The translations under genes and the position numbers were made by a program. This document shows positions 18,812 through 30,558 of a DNA stretch of 64,000 bases, piece after piece. Location: positions 9,176,001 through 9,240,000 of the forward strand of contig JBHGNT010000005.1 in the NCBI GenBank assembly GCA_043228905.1, read 5' to 3'. The notes below the pieces were generated by a model, which was not told where the DNA came from, did no database searches, and saw only the letters and a list, made by a program, of their open reading frames with translations. Numbering within the stretch: the first letter of the stretch is position 1; every line of letters begins with the position of its first letter. This DNA is from Azolla caroliniana. Taxonomy: Eukaryota; Polypodiophyta.

Positions 18812-20815
18812 GTGCCGACACAGGAGACCGCATCACCTGTAAAAGCGATAACGCCACAATATGCGAAAGAGGTCAACATGTTGGAAGGGCTAGATGAAAC
18901 GGAACTTGAGGCATACCTAAACGAGAATCCACGAATCGTACCCTTGTTCGAGATAGATGTCCTCGAGACGGCTAATGGTTACGTCGCATTGGCTAAACCA
19001 AATGGGGAGGAGTACGAACCGGATCCGGAATCAGTGCTGGAACTAAGTAGGGTGCGTGATGCGTTTGATCGAGAAATGGAGTCACAACGTCGACCATGGA
19101 GGAAATCGATGTAGGGACGATCGAGGCACCATGACCGCTATCCATAGCGACGGACCTAACGCTTGATGAAAAAGTAGTAATGATTGACTATTGCGAGAAG
19201 ATAAAGACATGTTTGTGTGGTCACATGGTGACATGAAGGGATTGGACCCAAAGTTTTACCAACATCAAATCAATCTGGCAACGGATGCGAAACCAGTTCA
19301 GCAAGGACGCTACCACATGAACCCGAATTACGCGATGCGCGTACAGGAAGAGATCGATAAGCTTTTAAAAATCATGTTTATTCGGCGGGTAAAACAAGCC
19401 ACATGGCTTAGCCCGATAGTGGTCGTACCAAAGAAAAATGGAAAAATTCACATTTGCATCGACTATCGCAAATTAAACGCAGTTATGATCACAAATGCCT
19501 TTCCCTTGTCGTTTACGGATATTGTATTTGACGCCGTCCCAGGCCACGAAATGTACAGTTTCCTGGATGGGTTTAGCGGGTACAACCAGATACTTATGCA
19601 CCTAGATGACCGGGAGGAAACCGCCTTCGTAATAGACTAGGGCGTTTTCGTGGCCGTAGTAATGATGCTCGAATTAAAAACCGCCCCAGCCACGTTCCAA
19701 CGAATCGTCACCACAAGTTTTGGCGAGTTCATCCCCGCATTCATGCGGGTTTTTCTCGATGACTTTGCAGTTTATGGGACACGAGTGGGTCATTTGGGAC
19801 ATCTACGACTATGCTTAGAGCGATGCCATTCAACACGATTCAGTCTCAATACGGCCAAATGCGCATTCGGGGTCACAAGCGGGGCCCTGCTCGGGCACAT
19901 AGTGAGCAAAGACGGTATCGCGGTGGATCCAGGGAAAATCAAAGCCATTGTGGAGGCGCCGGCTCCACACAATGCAAAGGCTCTTAGCCACTTCTTGGGG
20001 CAGATTTGCTGGCACAACCGCATGCTCTGCTATTTGGCAAATTTCGCTACGCCCTTGCATGCAACAGTACATCGAACCCCTTCAAATGGACGGTGATGGG
20101 AGACAAGGCATATGAAGCGCTAAAAGTAATGCTTACACAGGCACCAGTTGTATAGCCTCCGGTCTGGTCAAAACCATTTCATGTGTTCGTAGATGCATTC
20201 GACGTAGCCATCGGAAGCGCTCTCATACAGCTCACCGAGCCAAACTAGTATCGGCCAATATATTATTCCAGTCGAAAATTAACAAACGCCGAACGAAACT
20301 ATTCGATGATAGAACACAAAGCCTTAGGGATCATATATAGTATCAACAAATTTCGGCACTATTAGCTTGGTCGAAATTTCACCTTCCACATTGATCATGC
20401 AACATTGTTGTACCTCATCTCAAAACAATAACTAACCGGAAAACTGGCCCGGTGGATGCTGCTGTTGCAACAATTCGAGTTTGAGATCCAGAACCGGCCA
20501 GGGACCCAACATGTAGTAACGGATTATCTGAGTTGGATCGAAAATGGAGAAGAAGCGGTAGAAGGGCACGACGACTTTCCGGAAACCGGAATCCTGCGTA
20601 TCTCGGCAAGCGTAGCCGAAGAAGGCAAGCAATGCCCGGACAAATGGCTAGAGGAAATGTCTTATTTCTTAAGTACGGACTGCCACCTTCACACCTACGT
20701 ATAGAAGAAAAGAAACAACTGGGGGTCAGAAGCTGGAACTTCTGTTTGCTAGAAGGAATACTGTACCATAAGGGCATCGACGGTATTTGGCGAAGATGTG
20801 TACGTCAAGACGAAA
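18812..20815 (+). pseudogene. Element C reverse transcriptase and RNase H
   Basis: Linker: EVNMLEGLDETELEAYLNENPRIVPLFEIDV. Reverse transcriptase: DMKGLDPKFYQHQINLATDAKPV, ICIDYRKLNAVMITNAFPL, FLDGFSGYNQILM, and the catalytic FLDDFAVYG near 19755. RNase H: FVDAFDVAIGSAL near 20185 and VTDYLSWIENG near 20517. Stops include TAG at 19112, 19638, 20153 and 20247. It is about two-thirds identical to element A over the reverse transcriptase core. It ends at 20815, where a MITE splits the RNase H-integrase linker. Confidence 0.85.
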
Positions 20816-21953
20816 CATTGTTATAAAATACTTAGCATAAAATACACGTACAATACGTATTCTAAGTATTCTACAAGTATTCTAACTTCTTCTTTTTAAA
20901 TACTTAGAATACGTTGTCGTGAAGAATTTCGGCCAGAGGTGGAAACCGGGAAACATTGGCTACATGGGCGGGGTGCAGTGTGTGTGCTCACCCATGTACA
21001 TTTAGTGTGAATAACGAGGGCGCCTTTATGGCGCCGAAGAGTAGTCAAGTCGGGACAGACGATCCCATGTAAGTCGGGATTTATCCCACATTGTAACGCA
21101 TCCCTCTCCTTGTTCTATAAAAGGAAGGGAGCGCCCTTTGTGAAGGGGTTGCCCATTTTTGCGTTAGAGGGTATACCGTTAGTTTAGGATTAGTGTTTCT
21201 TCTTCTTCTTTCCCTTTGTGTTTTACTTAGGGTTTGCTTCGGCTCGGCCTCCTGTGCAAGACCCCGCTTGGCGCGACGGGCCCGAGAGCTCCCCGACGGC
21301 GGCTTGACAGCAGACGACTGTTGTAACCTACCTTGGTCCGGCTCGAAGCCGGGAATGTATTCTTCTTTTATATATATACATTTGCGTCTGTCTGTGTATA
21401 TTTACGTCTCTGTTGGTGTCGGGAGCTTCCCCTTTCCTGCGTTTTCTGTACATAAGGGCATGAGTCGGGTTGGGCTGTGTGCGCGTGTGTGTGCGTGAGT
21501 CGGTGTTAAGCATGCTCTCTCTCTCTCTCTCTCTCTCTCCCTTCGGTCGCTTCCGGTGTGTTTCTGGGATGCCCCAGAAACAGCGAAGCACGACTTCCTA
21601 CGCTCCATCACTCCCTAGTCCAAGACCCCCATGGTCCCGCCTTTCTCCACGCACGGGCGTAATAACGCGACAACGTATTTTATAAATAAAGTACATTAAA
21701 TACGTTAAATACTTAGAATACGTGTAGAATACTTGTAAAATACGTTAAATACTTCTTAAAATTTAAAGTTTTTGTATTCAATAAAAAGAAAATATTTTTT
21801 AAAATGATAAATTCTTGTTAAATACGTTGAATACGTAGAATTCGTCAAATTTTAAAAAATGGCAGTTCTAAAACGTAGAATACGTGTAGAATACTTCAGT
21901 GTATTCTAAAACATACTCTAAACGTAGAATACGTGTTTTTTAACAACTATGGA
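20816..21953 (+). mobile_element. MITE-like element, itself split by a solo LTR
   Basis: An AT-rich, non-coding element with terminal inverted repeats (CATTGTTATAAAATAC at the left; the right end reads, in reverse complement, CATAGTTGTTAAAAAACAC). It is full of GAATACGT/ACGTATTC motifs in both orientations. The 6-bp sequence ACGAAA flanks it on both sides (20810-20815 and 21954-21959). Removing the insertion plus one flank copy gives a continuous pol frame that aligns with element A (VRSDEKDLILREAH). Without the solo LTR it is about 376 bp. The superfamily is uncertain. Confidence 0.65.
20915..21672 (+). repeat. Solo LTR of the ACGT-targeting Ty3 lineage
   Basis: 758 bp, starting TGTCGTGAAG and ending ACGCGACA, flanked on both sides by ACGT (20911-20914, 21673-21676). 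A TATA box (CTATAAAAGG) lies near 21115 and a CT microsatellite near 21520-21540. Its length and TGTCG/CGACA termini match the LTRs of elements F (753 bp) and B (778 bp). No internal region is present, so it is the product of LTR-LTR recombination. Confidence 0.82.
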
Positions 21954-23040
21954 ACGAAAAGAATGTGGTGTTACGAGAGGCTCACTACAGCATAGCAGGG
22001 GGGCACTACGCGGGGGAGGCAACCGCACGGAAGATATGGCAAGGAGGTCTCTAGTGGCCGACGACACAAAAGGATGCCTACGCGTATTGCAAAGAATGCG
22101 ACCTCTATCAGCGAATGGACCAACTTACAGAATTAGCGCAAATGCCCCATCAACCAGTGCTATCGCTCGAGCCATTCCAGAAATGGGGTCTGGATATACA
22201 TCCTAGTGGCCACGGACTGCAGATTCCAGAAATGGGTCGAGGCGAAAGCATTAAGAGATGACACTGCAGATTCCACAACGAAATTCTTATACAAGCACAT
22301 TGGTGCCGTTTTGGTTTCCCTATCGAGCTTATTAGCGACCAAGGAAGCCATTTCCTTAATACGGTAATCCGCAATCTCACCAAGCATTACACTGTAGTTC
22401 ATAAGGAAAACACGCCATATTATCCACAAGCCAATAGACTTGTGGAATCGACAAACAAGACACTCTAGAATATCGTGAAGAAGATTGTCAACGAGAACCA
22501 CACGGATTGGGATACTATGGGCATAGCGCACTAGCTTCAAGACAAGTATACAATCAACTCCATTCCGGCTAGCGTTCCGAGTAAAAGCTGTGATGCCTGT
22601 AGACTTTCAAATCCCGAGTTTACGGATACAAGTTCGAGAACACCTTTCGGAATGACAGTCTGAGCAAGTCAGCTTACAACAGCTGCTCGAACTGGGGGGA
22701 AGCCAGAGTCCACAACATGGCAATTTTGGAACATGATCAACGTCGGCGGAAGGCATTCGTGGATCGGCACCGCGGCACCAACGAGAAATGTTTTCAAATA
22801 GGGAAAGCCGTCCTAGTGTTCCAAACACGCATGGGACAAATGTCAGGCAAACTATGGTTCTGATGGAGTGAACCATACTAGGTAGTAGGAGTCGAAAATG
22901 AAACATTCGAGCTTGGCACCCTTGCAGGAGTGGTGTTACGCCAGAAAGTTAATGATTTTCGACTGAAGCCGTATTGGGGGCCCACGCTGGCAAACCCTTT
23001 TTCGAGTCGATGCGAACAAACAGGCCAACTTCCATGACGG
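21954..23040 (+). pseudogene. Element C integrase
   Basis: Zinc module: AHYSIAGGHYAGEATARKIWQ...CKECDLYQRM near 21985-22115. Core pieces: [29 protein letters not shown] (about 22320) and YYPQANRLVESTNKTL (about 22420). C-terminal remains reach 23040. It aligns along its length with element A integrase but is broken by many frameshifts and stops. It ends close to the leader of ORF3, as in element A. Confidence 0.8.
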
Positions 23041-23449
23041 TGACTGACCGTAACAGCCACATGTCACATTAAACGTGGCCCACTTGTAAAAAGGTAGCAT
23101 TAAGTGTACTATAAGGCCAACCATAACCGTTAGGTGTGAAAGAAAAAAAGAATCTGGGGGGGGGGGGGTGGGCAGTCATGACTATTTAAGAGGATTATAT
23201 GCAGGCATAACTTCCAAGAAAAGAAGTACATGCGTCATGGCTCAACGAATCTTGAACCCTAGCTTTCCATTTTCACATGAGGAAGCGAGTCACTTTTCTG
23301 CACATTTCAGAAAATCTTCGCAATCTCTGTACTCTCCTCGCTCTCCTTGCACCTCTCACTCCCCTTGCTCTCCTTACTCACCTCGCCATCACATAAGCTC
23401 TATTGCTCGAAAACATTCCCTTCACTTATCTCAACCCCTCCTCGAGGAT
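23041..23449 (+). promoter_or_regulatory. Pol-ORF3 intergenic region of element C
   Basis: It contains a G tract (about 23157-23168), TATTTAAG (23183-23190) and a leader rich in CT and CTC motifs (about 23318-23445) before ATG 23450. ATTTAAG-to-ATG spacing is 266 nt, the same as in element A. The frame is open upstream from about 23168, but conservation with element A starts only after ATG 23450, so I take that ATG as the start. Confidence 0.55.
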
Positions 23450-24115
23450 ATGACGATTGACATCTCCCCAACCCTGCGGCGGTGGCTCCATGACAAGGGC
23501 CTTGCAGACTACATCCGAGTAGCAGAGGCACCGCCTCACCCAAACTCACAGGACATGGCAAAGAAACTCAATAATGACAGCATCACCAATGCCATCATCA
23601 AGAAGAAGCTAGGCCTGTCCGGAAATGGGGAACGCCACTTCGAGATCCCTCCAACAAGGGTGCTCGAGCGTTACTTTGGGGAATACTCCATCTTGGCCAA
23701 AGCCTATAGGATGCGGGATGCGCTTGATCCCTTATTCCACAAAGTTGCGAAGTTCTTACTCGAAGTAGGGTGCATGCACACCAATGCGTACGGGGTGCCT
23801 AAACAGAAAACAGGCATCATCATCGCGACATTCGAGGGACATGCGATAGATTGGGGAGTCATAACAGGGCCGACACTGCAAGAAGGTCTTGACGCGTTCC
23901 AGGCCGGGAAGAAACTCCGCCCCATCATTCAACAATATTTGATGATATTGTTCCCTGCCCAGGCCCTCCTCGCTCCGGAAAAGACCCACCCTGCAACTAC
24001 GCCACGGCCAACCAAACGAATGCTCACCGAAATCACCACAACCGAGTGGGAGGATGAAGAAAATATACGTGTTATAGAACCTGTACCATCGGAATTCCTC
24101 CTGCCGGATCCCTAG
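23450..24115 (+). CDS. Element C ORF3, N-terminal domain (truncated)
   Basis: 221 uninterrupted codons homologous to the N-terminal part of element A ORF3. Matches are strongest in LERYFGEYSILAKAYRMRDALDPLFHKVAKFLLEVG and GIIIATFEGHAIDWGVI. The frame then runs through ALLAPEKTHPATTPRPTKR, corresponding to LVPPVELVQPKKR of element A. It is open although the rest of element C is riddled with stops, which may mean constraint or chance. It ends where a reversed copia fragment begins (24118), so the coiled-coil half seen in element A is missing. No known domain was recognised. Confidence 0.75.
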   Translation: MTIDISPTLRRWLHDKGLADYIRVAEAPPHPNSQDMAKKLNNDSITNAIIKKKLGLSGNGERHFEIPPTRVLERYFGEYSILAKAYRMRDALDPLFHKVAKFLLEVGCMHTNAYGVPKQKTGIIIATFEGHAIDWGVITGPTLQEGLDAFQAGKKLRPIIQQYLMILFPAQALLAPEKTHPATTPRPTKRMLTEITTTEWEDEENIRVIEPVPSEFLLPDP

Positions 24116-24117
24116 CT

Positions 24118-25140
24118 CTCCGATGAAGTCCTTCCTCCAGATTATCTCCTTGCCAACTTCAACAGCTGCCATGTACTCCGCTTCCGTTGTCAATAGTGCA
24201 ACAGACTTCTGTATGCTCGACTGCCATGATACAACTCCCCCTGCATAAGTCATGACATATCCAGATGTAGACCGACTGGTATCCGCATATGCCGATATAT
24301 CTGAATCCGTGAATCCGTCAAGTTGGGGTATACCGGAGCCAAACCGGAGACACATACTCGAGGTGCCTTTCAGATACCAGAGTATCCACTTGACCACGTT
24401 CCAGTGCTCTCTTCCCGGATTGCTCATGAATCGGCTGACTACTTCGACAACATATGCAATATCCAGCTAGGTGTACACCATTGCGTACATTAAACTTCCG
24501 ACGGCAGAGGCATATGGTATCTTTGTCATATGTGACTTCTCTGCCTTTGTCTTCGGGCTCTGCTTTCCAGACAACTTGCAATTTTCGGGAAGTGTCGATT
24601 AGACCAGTTTTGCCTCCGACATGTTGAACCTTTGAAGCACCTTTGTCATGTACTTCTCTTGTGACAACCACAATAGCTTCTCCTTCCGGTCCCAGATGAT
24701 GTGCATCCCTAAGATTTGTCTTGCCAAACCTAAATCTTTCATGGAGAAGGTCCTGTCAAGGCCTTCTTCAGCATCCCGATTTTGGTTCAGTCTGGTCCGA
24801 CGATCAATATGCCATCCACATACAGAAGCAGTATTAGGAAATCACCTCGAATTTCTTCACAAACACGCAGTGGTCAGCTTGCGTCTTGTGGTACCCTTGA
24901 TCGTTGATCACCACGATTCGGGCTTTGTACCTTGGTGGATTTCCGACGTCTCCTCGTTTCAACTTGTACACCCACTTGTTCCGGAGAGTGCTCTCTTCCC
25001 TTTCTGCAGCTCCGTCAGTTCATATGTGTTCCAGAGTGCATTGTATCCTTCCTCTCATAGTGATAGTTGGAGTTTGTGGGCTCCCGTGGTTTATCCTTAT
25101 TAGGGTTTTTCATGTTAACATCTTGTGTCTGTCTTATTTC
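24118..25140 (-). pseudogene. Ty1/copia fragment (copia-2): reverse transcriptase and RNase H
   Basis: On the minus strand: GKRALRNKWVYKLKRGDVG (about 24980), then HKTQADHCVFVKKF after a deletion that removes most of the reverse transcriptase core. The catalytic strand follows as YVDGILIVGPD near 24805 (YVDD in active copia). Then come YASAVGSLMYAM, ILWYLKGTSSMCLRF and RNase H pieces GFTDSDISAYADTSRSTSGYV...WQSSIQKSVALLTTEAEYMA (24340-24150). Frames shift several times. No LTRs are attached. Confidence 0.85.
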
Positions 25141-25179
25141 TATTTCATGTTTTCTTCCATAGTGTGACTAAAGACTCGA

Positions 25180-25980
25180 TTGTGGCTGAATGCTCAACAC
25201 ACCTCCGTGGGTAGTAGGAAGCCACCCCCACCGATCTTGAGCTTCCGCAATGTATCATCGGTGAACCAGTGTCCTATGCCAGGCGGATCTAGTAAACTTG
25301 GGTCCGTTGCGACCCCTTTTATCCGTTCTCAGCTGTTCTCCGGCAAGGGAGCCACGCTTGGCCTCATCTTCTGGTCCACAGTCTTGTACTTGGTGTATAC
25401 TCAAACGGTCCAATCCAACCTGATCATTTTCTCGAAGTCTGCGATGACTTCATACATCTCGACGAAATTTACCGGAATAGCCCGATCTTCGCTAACATCC
25501 TCCGTGACTACCCTCTTGATCTCCCCGAGGGTGTCGTCGAATGAGACCACCTCCACGACACTGCTAATCTAGTCGTCAGGTTCCAAGGCTCCGCATGCCT
25601 TTAGACTCCTTTCAACTTGCTTCTTCTCCCGGCCCCCGATACCGGCTATAGTGCAACCTCCGTATCCGGAGAGCCAAAATTTCCTACTTATGGTACATGT
25701 GTAGGGCTTCTTCCGGTTGTCTGGACTTTCGCGGCCCCACGCATAGTCCTCTCTAAAAATCCTCTCGACTCTCGCCACTGAGAGAATCTTGGTTTCATTC
25801 ATTATTCGGCCTTACTGTTAAGAAGTAGACGGAGTGCCTACCGTCCTGACTCTTTACCCTTGCGTATGCCAAACCGTTGTCCAGCACCTTCGTTTCCATC
25901 CGAGCCGCCGTAATGTAAGGTTCAACAAGAATCACCGGGTGGGAGGATGTCTCCTGCACGAAGAAATGTTGGTCTACTGT
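25180..25980 (-). pseudogene. Fungal-like Ty3 fragment (element B/F lineage), protease to RT linker
   Basis: The minus strand reads VDQHFFVQETSSHPVILVEPYI near 25950, then VDQKMRPSVAPLPENS and IGHWFTDDTLRKLKIGGGGFLL near 25230. These match element F (DQNFFVQDEVSHSVILGQPFI and GHAFTDETRKKIWIGGGGFLL). Several stops interrupt it. It joins an A/C-type LTR at 25981 without a primer-binding site, so it is a rearranged piece. Bases 25141-25179 are unassigned. Confidence 0.75.
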
Positions 25981-26484
25981 TGTCGGCTAGGGTAAACATG
26001 GCCTACCCTCAGTCCTTTGGGGTATGGCTCAAGGAGATTGCGGTGCAGAGAATGGAAAGCGTATACAGTCTATTTCGAATAGCCGTGAATGTATTACGTC
26101 GCATGGCATAAGGAAAGGGGAAAGGGTATTCGGAAGACAACTACAACCAAGCTCCTTCGCACAATGCATCGCCTCTACACAGATACGCTTACGCGATTAC
26201 CACACACAAAGAATAAGTAAAGAAGAACACACAAACACAACACTTCGGAAATAGTACGATTATATTCCAAAGATTACCCAAAAATAAAGACACACTCTTA
26301 CAAGTTTCCCATGCCCTTTATATACAAGGTCATAGTTGGTTACGCTTAGAGCGTGAATCGTTACAAGCATTCAAGCACGCTTCCTTCTATACCTACGGCC
26401 TCATAATTACGCTACGACTACTTTTGTTCCCACGCCTTCCTTTTCTTCTGCCTTTTCTCACTTGGCCGACTTAGGTGTCCAACA
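25981..26484 (-). repeat. Element C-type LTR (minus orientation)
   Basis: About 504 bp, running on the minus strand from TGTTGGACACC (26484) to CCGACA (25981). A TATA box (GTATATAAAGG) lies near 26318. Its last 240 bp match 15713-15941 (element C 5' LTR). No target duplication was found, so it may be a solo LTR or a rearranged end. Confidence 0.6.
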
Positions 26485-26787
26485 CATGGCATGCTTGTGG
26501 GACAGTGCTTAGCATGCCAGGCCCACTTCTACCCTTTATTCTTCGTCGAAAATATTGAGGATTTTGGGTTCTAGGCAGTCACTTATGCCGGTCTTGACAG
26601 GAGTTGTCGCGGCGTTGCATGGCTTGATCGTATTGGACTGCGGCTGTGAACTTGGTTCCGTGGGGGAAGGCCTGAAAGGATGTTCAGGTTCCGTTGATTC
26701 TTATTTTTTCACTTTGCTCTCTTCTATTCGTTGTTTTAAGACTCCGTTGAGGCTGAGCGTCATTTCCGCATCAATCTGGTATAGAGC
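26485..26787 (+). repeat. copia-3: 5' LTR end and initiator-Met primer-binding site
   Basis: TGGTATAGAGC (26777-26787) matches the copia primer-binding site for initiator methionine tRNA (TGGTATCAGAGC) with one base missing. It lies 3 nt after an LTR-like CA end at 26773. Upstream to 26485 is non-coding and taken as the remaining LTR; its left boundary is not resolved. Confidence 0.6.
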
Positions 26788-26797
26788 GAACAAGAAA

Positions 26798-27706
26798 ATG
26801 GAAGAGTCATTCGGAAGCATGTTCAAGCTCACCTGCTCCAACTACCCAATGTGGAAGTTGAAGATGAGGGATATGCTGGTGGTTAAAGATCTTTGGTTGC
26901 CAGTACAGTTCAGGGACAAGAAACCAAATAAGATCGATGTCATGACATGGGAGGTGATGCACATGAAGACGACGGCATACATACTATGCTTCATCGACAT
27001 GAGCCTGTACAACAACTTCAATGAAGAAAGTAAGGCTCATGTGCTCTCGGAAAAAATCAGCACCATGCTGGAGAGTAAAAACGTCATAAATCGGGTTTCG
27101 GTATTCTGAAAGTTAGTGAGACTTTGGTACCAGGACGGATCCAGCATGGCAGAGCACATGAATGCATTTCAGGGGCTCATAAATCAAACAACTTCACTTG
27201 AAGTACCTCTGGCTGACGAGGTACTTGCATTACTCCTACTCGGTTCCCTCCTGGATAGTTGGGAGACACCTGTCGAATACGAGTGTATAATGGTCGTATT
27301 CACACTGTCCCTTTGGACAGCCCAAGTTCGAGCTATTTCTGTAAATAGCATAAAGGGCACCTGATATTAGGTTGTCGGCTTGATGATGAAGGCTACATGA
27401 GTAGCATCCGGAACGGAGTCATGAAGTTTAGTAAAGGAAACCCAATCGTGGCTCGAGCACGGAAGATCAACACGTTGTAAATGATACACGCCTGGATATG
27501 CCGGGAGGAAGTGAATGTAGCATCCAAAAATGCCGGTGAGTTGTGGCACAAGAGGTTGTGCCACATGAGCCAGAAAGGGATGAGAAGACTTGCCGAAGAT
27601 AACCCCATTACGGAGGTGAAAGACATGCATCTTGAGAAGTGCACTGATTGCTTGGCCGGCAAGAAGAACCGAACCTCTTTTCGGTCGAGACCACCGTCAT
27701 GGCGGA
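26798..27706 (+). pseudogene. copia-3 gag and GAG-pre-integrase
   Basis: From ATG 26798, shortly after the primer-binding site: MEESFGSMFKLTCSNYPMWKLKMRDMLVVKDLW and MHMKTTAYILCFIDMSLYNNF, typical copia gag. A stop follows at about 27107, then LWYQDGSSMAEHMNAFQGLINQ, where the UBN2-type gag continues. At 27535-27665 the GAG-pre-integrase motif appears: GELWHKRLCHMSQKGMRRLA...KCTDCLAGKKNRTSF. The gag zinc knuckle and protease lie in a deletion near 27364. The element ends at about 27706 against a reversed Ty3 relic. Confidence 0.82.
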
Positions 27707-30558
27707 AAGATTGTAGCCACTAAATCCATCCAGAAAGCTGTAAATTTCATGTCTTGCCATCGCGTCCAAAACTCCATCCGTAAAGGGTAACGGAAATGCA
27801 TTTGTTACTGTAGTTGCATTAAGCTTTCTATAGTCGACACATACCTTGATGTTTCCATACTTCTTGGGTACACCTATGATTGGACTTAACCAAGTTTCCT
27901 TCTTCACTAATCAAATAAAACCGACTCTGAGTAGTTTGTCAAATTCCTCTTTTACTTTCACTACATAATTGGGATTTAATCAATACCGACGCTATTGTAC
28001 CGGCTTCACATCTTTATGCAAATTTATCTGATGTTGATAGCAGGCCAGATAAAATCCCTTCCATCTTTATATTGCCGCAGTAAATCAATCATCTAAGCTT
28101 TATCAGCCGACTCCATTTCTTTAGCTATCAGAATGGTCTTTGGTTAAGCATCAGCGTCATCTAAGTTTAATTCTTCGAGTGCCAATGTCTGAACTCTTTG
28201 GGACACCTGCATCTCCCTTTCAGCTTCCTATTGAAGTCATAACTCCTCCAATGTTTTGCCATCAACAGGAATTTCTTCTTCTCTATCTTCCTCGCCCATA
28301 TATGTTGTAAGCATTTGCATGATGTCGACTTCGAATAGCGAAATGATCTTTGAATTGTCTTCAAAATATTGATCTCCTTCAGCCTCATCCAATCCTTCCA
28401 TCATGTTTACTGCTTCAGCATGAGCTAGTAAACATTGTCGAGTCATCCTGACCTTTTCTTGTGTTGACACCCGAATTTTACTTTTACCCTTCCGGAATGT
28501 TAAGATGTTCTTGTTCCCATTCTGTTTAATATTTGTTGTCTTTAGACAAGGGCGGCCTAATAATAATGGATATGCACCGGGTGCATCCAAATGAAGCACT
28601 ACTGCCGAGATCTGGAAAGTGTGACCTCCAACAATGACATCTAATTGGCGAATTAGACCCAGTGGTTGGACTGTACTTGTGTCGGCTATTCTTAACTAGA
28701 AAGGACATGCATCCCATTTAGTAATTCCGAGCCGATCACATGTGATCTTATTAATCACATTTACCCCTGATCTGCCATCAACAATAGTGTCGATGACTTC
28801 CTGGCCCTGAATTACTACTTTTATTGATGGACTTTGTTCATCCATTACTGTCGGTTCAATGATCGGATTGTTGTAATTAACCAATAGGCCCATTCTACGC
28901 AATAATTGTTGCAACCTTTTCTGTGAATTTGGGCACTAATTTTAATAATGCTGCCAAGGGTAATGACACTTGGCAATCTACCAAGATTTTCCATGTTTCT
29001 TCATCTTCCGGTGTCATTTTGGGTTCCAACTGTCCCTCAGGTTGAACCTCGAATGATGCATCATTGTCTTGCAACATTCTGGCGACATTATTGTTGTTGG
29101 CTTCTTCGACCCATTCCTTAGCCGCTTTTTGTATTGCTTCCTGCACCCCCCACTCTGATTGTTTTCCTTTACAACAAGTGGTTACTTGCTATATTTCTGG
29201 TACCACCATATTTACTAGCGGTGCCTTTCCTTTATCTTTTATCGAGCATTGATTTGCATAGTGCCCATCTTTTTTGCATATGTAGCAATTTTAAATTGAT
29301 GAGCCACTAGATTCTTCGGGTTCATATTGAGGTCGGAGCGCATCCTGAGATTCAGACTTACCCTTGTCTTTGGAATCATGTTCAAATTGCCGAGACCCTT
29401 TCGGCTTTCGGTTGTCATTAAATCGATGATTTGGTGGACGATTATCATCATTTCTTCTATAGTTATTGGACCTTCTATCGTCTTGATAACGGCTTCCCCT
29501 ATAGAGTTGTCAATTATTATTATCTCGTCAGGGTGAGTAGTCCCGATCATAATTATTTCAATTATCCCTTTGGTAGTCATCTTCGCGATCCTCAACATAT
29601 CGCTCATTACGCTGATAGTCATTACGTCGATAATCGTCTCTTTGATTATCATCTCAACGGTTATCATTCCTATGGTTATCTCACGCTGAGAATCATCTCA
29701 TCGCTCCGACTAATACCATTCATCCTATCTTGATCGATCGTTGTCTTGCGACTGATTCCGATTTTCCTGATAATTATTTTTAGGATGAATTTGTTGAACC
29801 GGTGTGGCTAGTTTATTGAGCGGATTATATTCACATTGCTTGATTGAATTATTTTGGAATGGAAAATCATACAATGAGTGCGTAAACTGCATTCTATTGT
29901 CGAATGCCCTGTGTTGAGGCAAGTGGTACACTGAACAGCTTGCCTGAATTTGAGCTCTACTAATGTCGGCAAGTTCTGGTGTAATGCCGACATGTTCATA
30001 CTATTATTATTGTGCGTCCGATCCATTGCTAGAGCTTTATCCACCAATTGCTCGAGTGATTGATTTCGAAAATCTAACACCGCTAGAGTTGTTCGAAGAG
30101 GTTCATGTATAGCCTCCAGCAAGATATCCTACAATTCCTCTTCTGGAATTGGCCGCAAAATCTAAAGTTGTAAGTTCTGAAATCGGATCACAAATTGTGA
30201 CACCGTTTCATGTGGCTCCTGATAAGCTGCATAGATTTGTGGGATCTGCCGATGAAACAATTGTGTGAATTTTGCTGCTAATTGTTCGAACGAATCGAAC
30301 GCCTTTGACCCATTCTAGGCATACCAATTTGCCAACGGACCGTCAAGAGATAGGACGAACTCGACAATTTTTTATTTTTCCTCGGCTGCACCCAACAGTC
30401 GTTGTGCCACATGGTTCACCTCCCATGTCATCAGGAAATCACGCACATGCTCTTCCACATCGGCTCCATCCTGATACTTTGAGTAAGGGTAAGGCATATT
30501 GTCCTCTTCCCAAATGTTGTAAAAAGAACTCTGTTCGGACTGCTCGGTGATTAGAAAT
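27707..30558 (-). pseudogene. Element H: A/C-lineage Ty3 relic (gag, protease, start of RT)
   Basis: Read from right to left. Gag: PLRTTLAVLDFRNQSLEQLVDKALAMD and knuckle CTTCLNTGHSTIEC near 29930, closely matching element A. An Arg/Asp/Tyr-rich stretch follows (29240-29740), then a partial knuckle. Further on: AKEWVEEANNNNVARML and ILVDCQVSLPLAALLKLVPKF. Protease: IVDGRSGVNVINKITCDRLG (about 28770; D-G-R instead of D-G-G). Linker: AVNMMEGLDEAEGDQYFEDNSKIISLFEVDI. Reverse transcriptase start: VCVDYRKLNATTVTNAFPLPFTDGVL and FLDGFSGYN (to 27707), where it is cut by copia-3. Stops and frameshifts throughout. Confidence 0.85.

Noticed and set aside
23168-23449. Upstream extension of element C ORF3 as coding
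   Set aside because: The corresponding part of element A is not similar, and both are pyrimidine-rich; conservation begins at ATG 23450.
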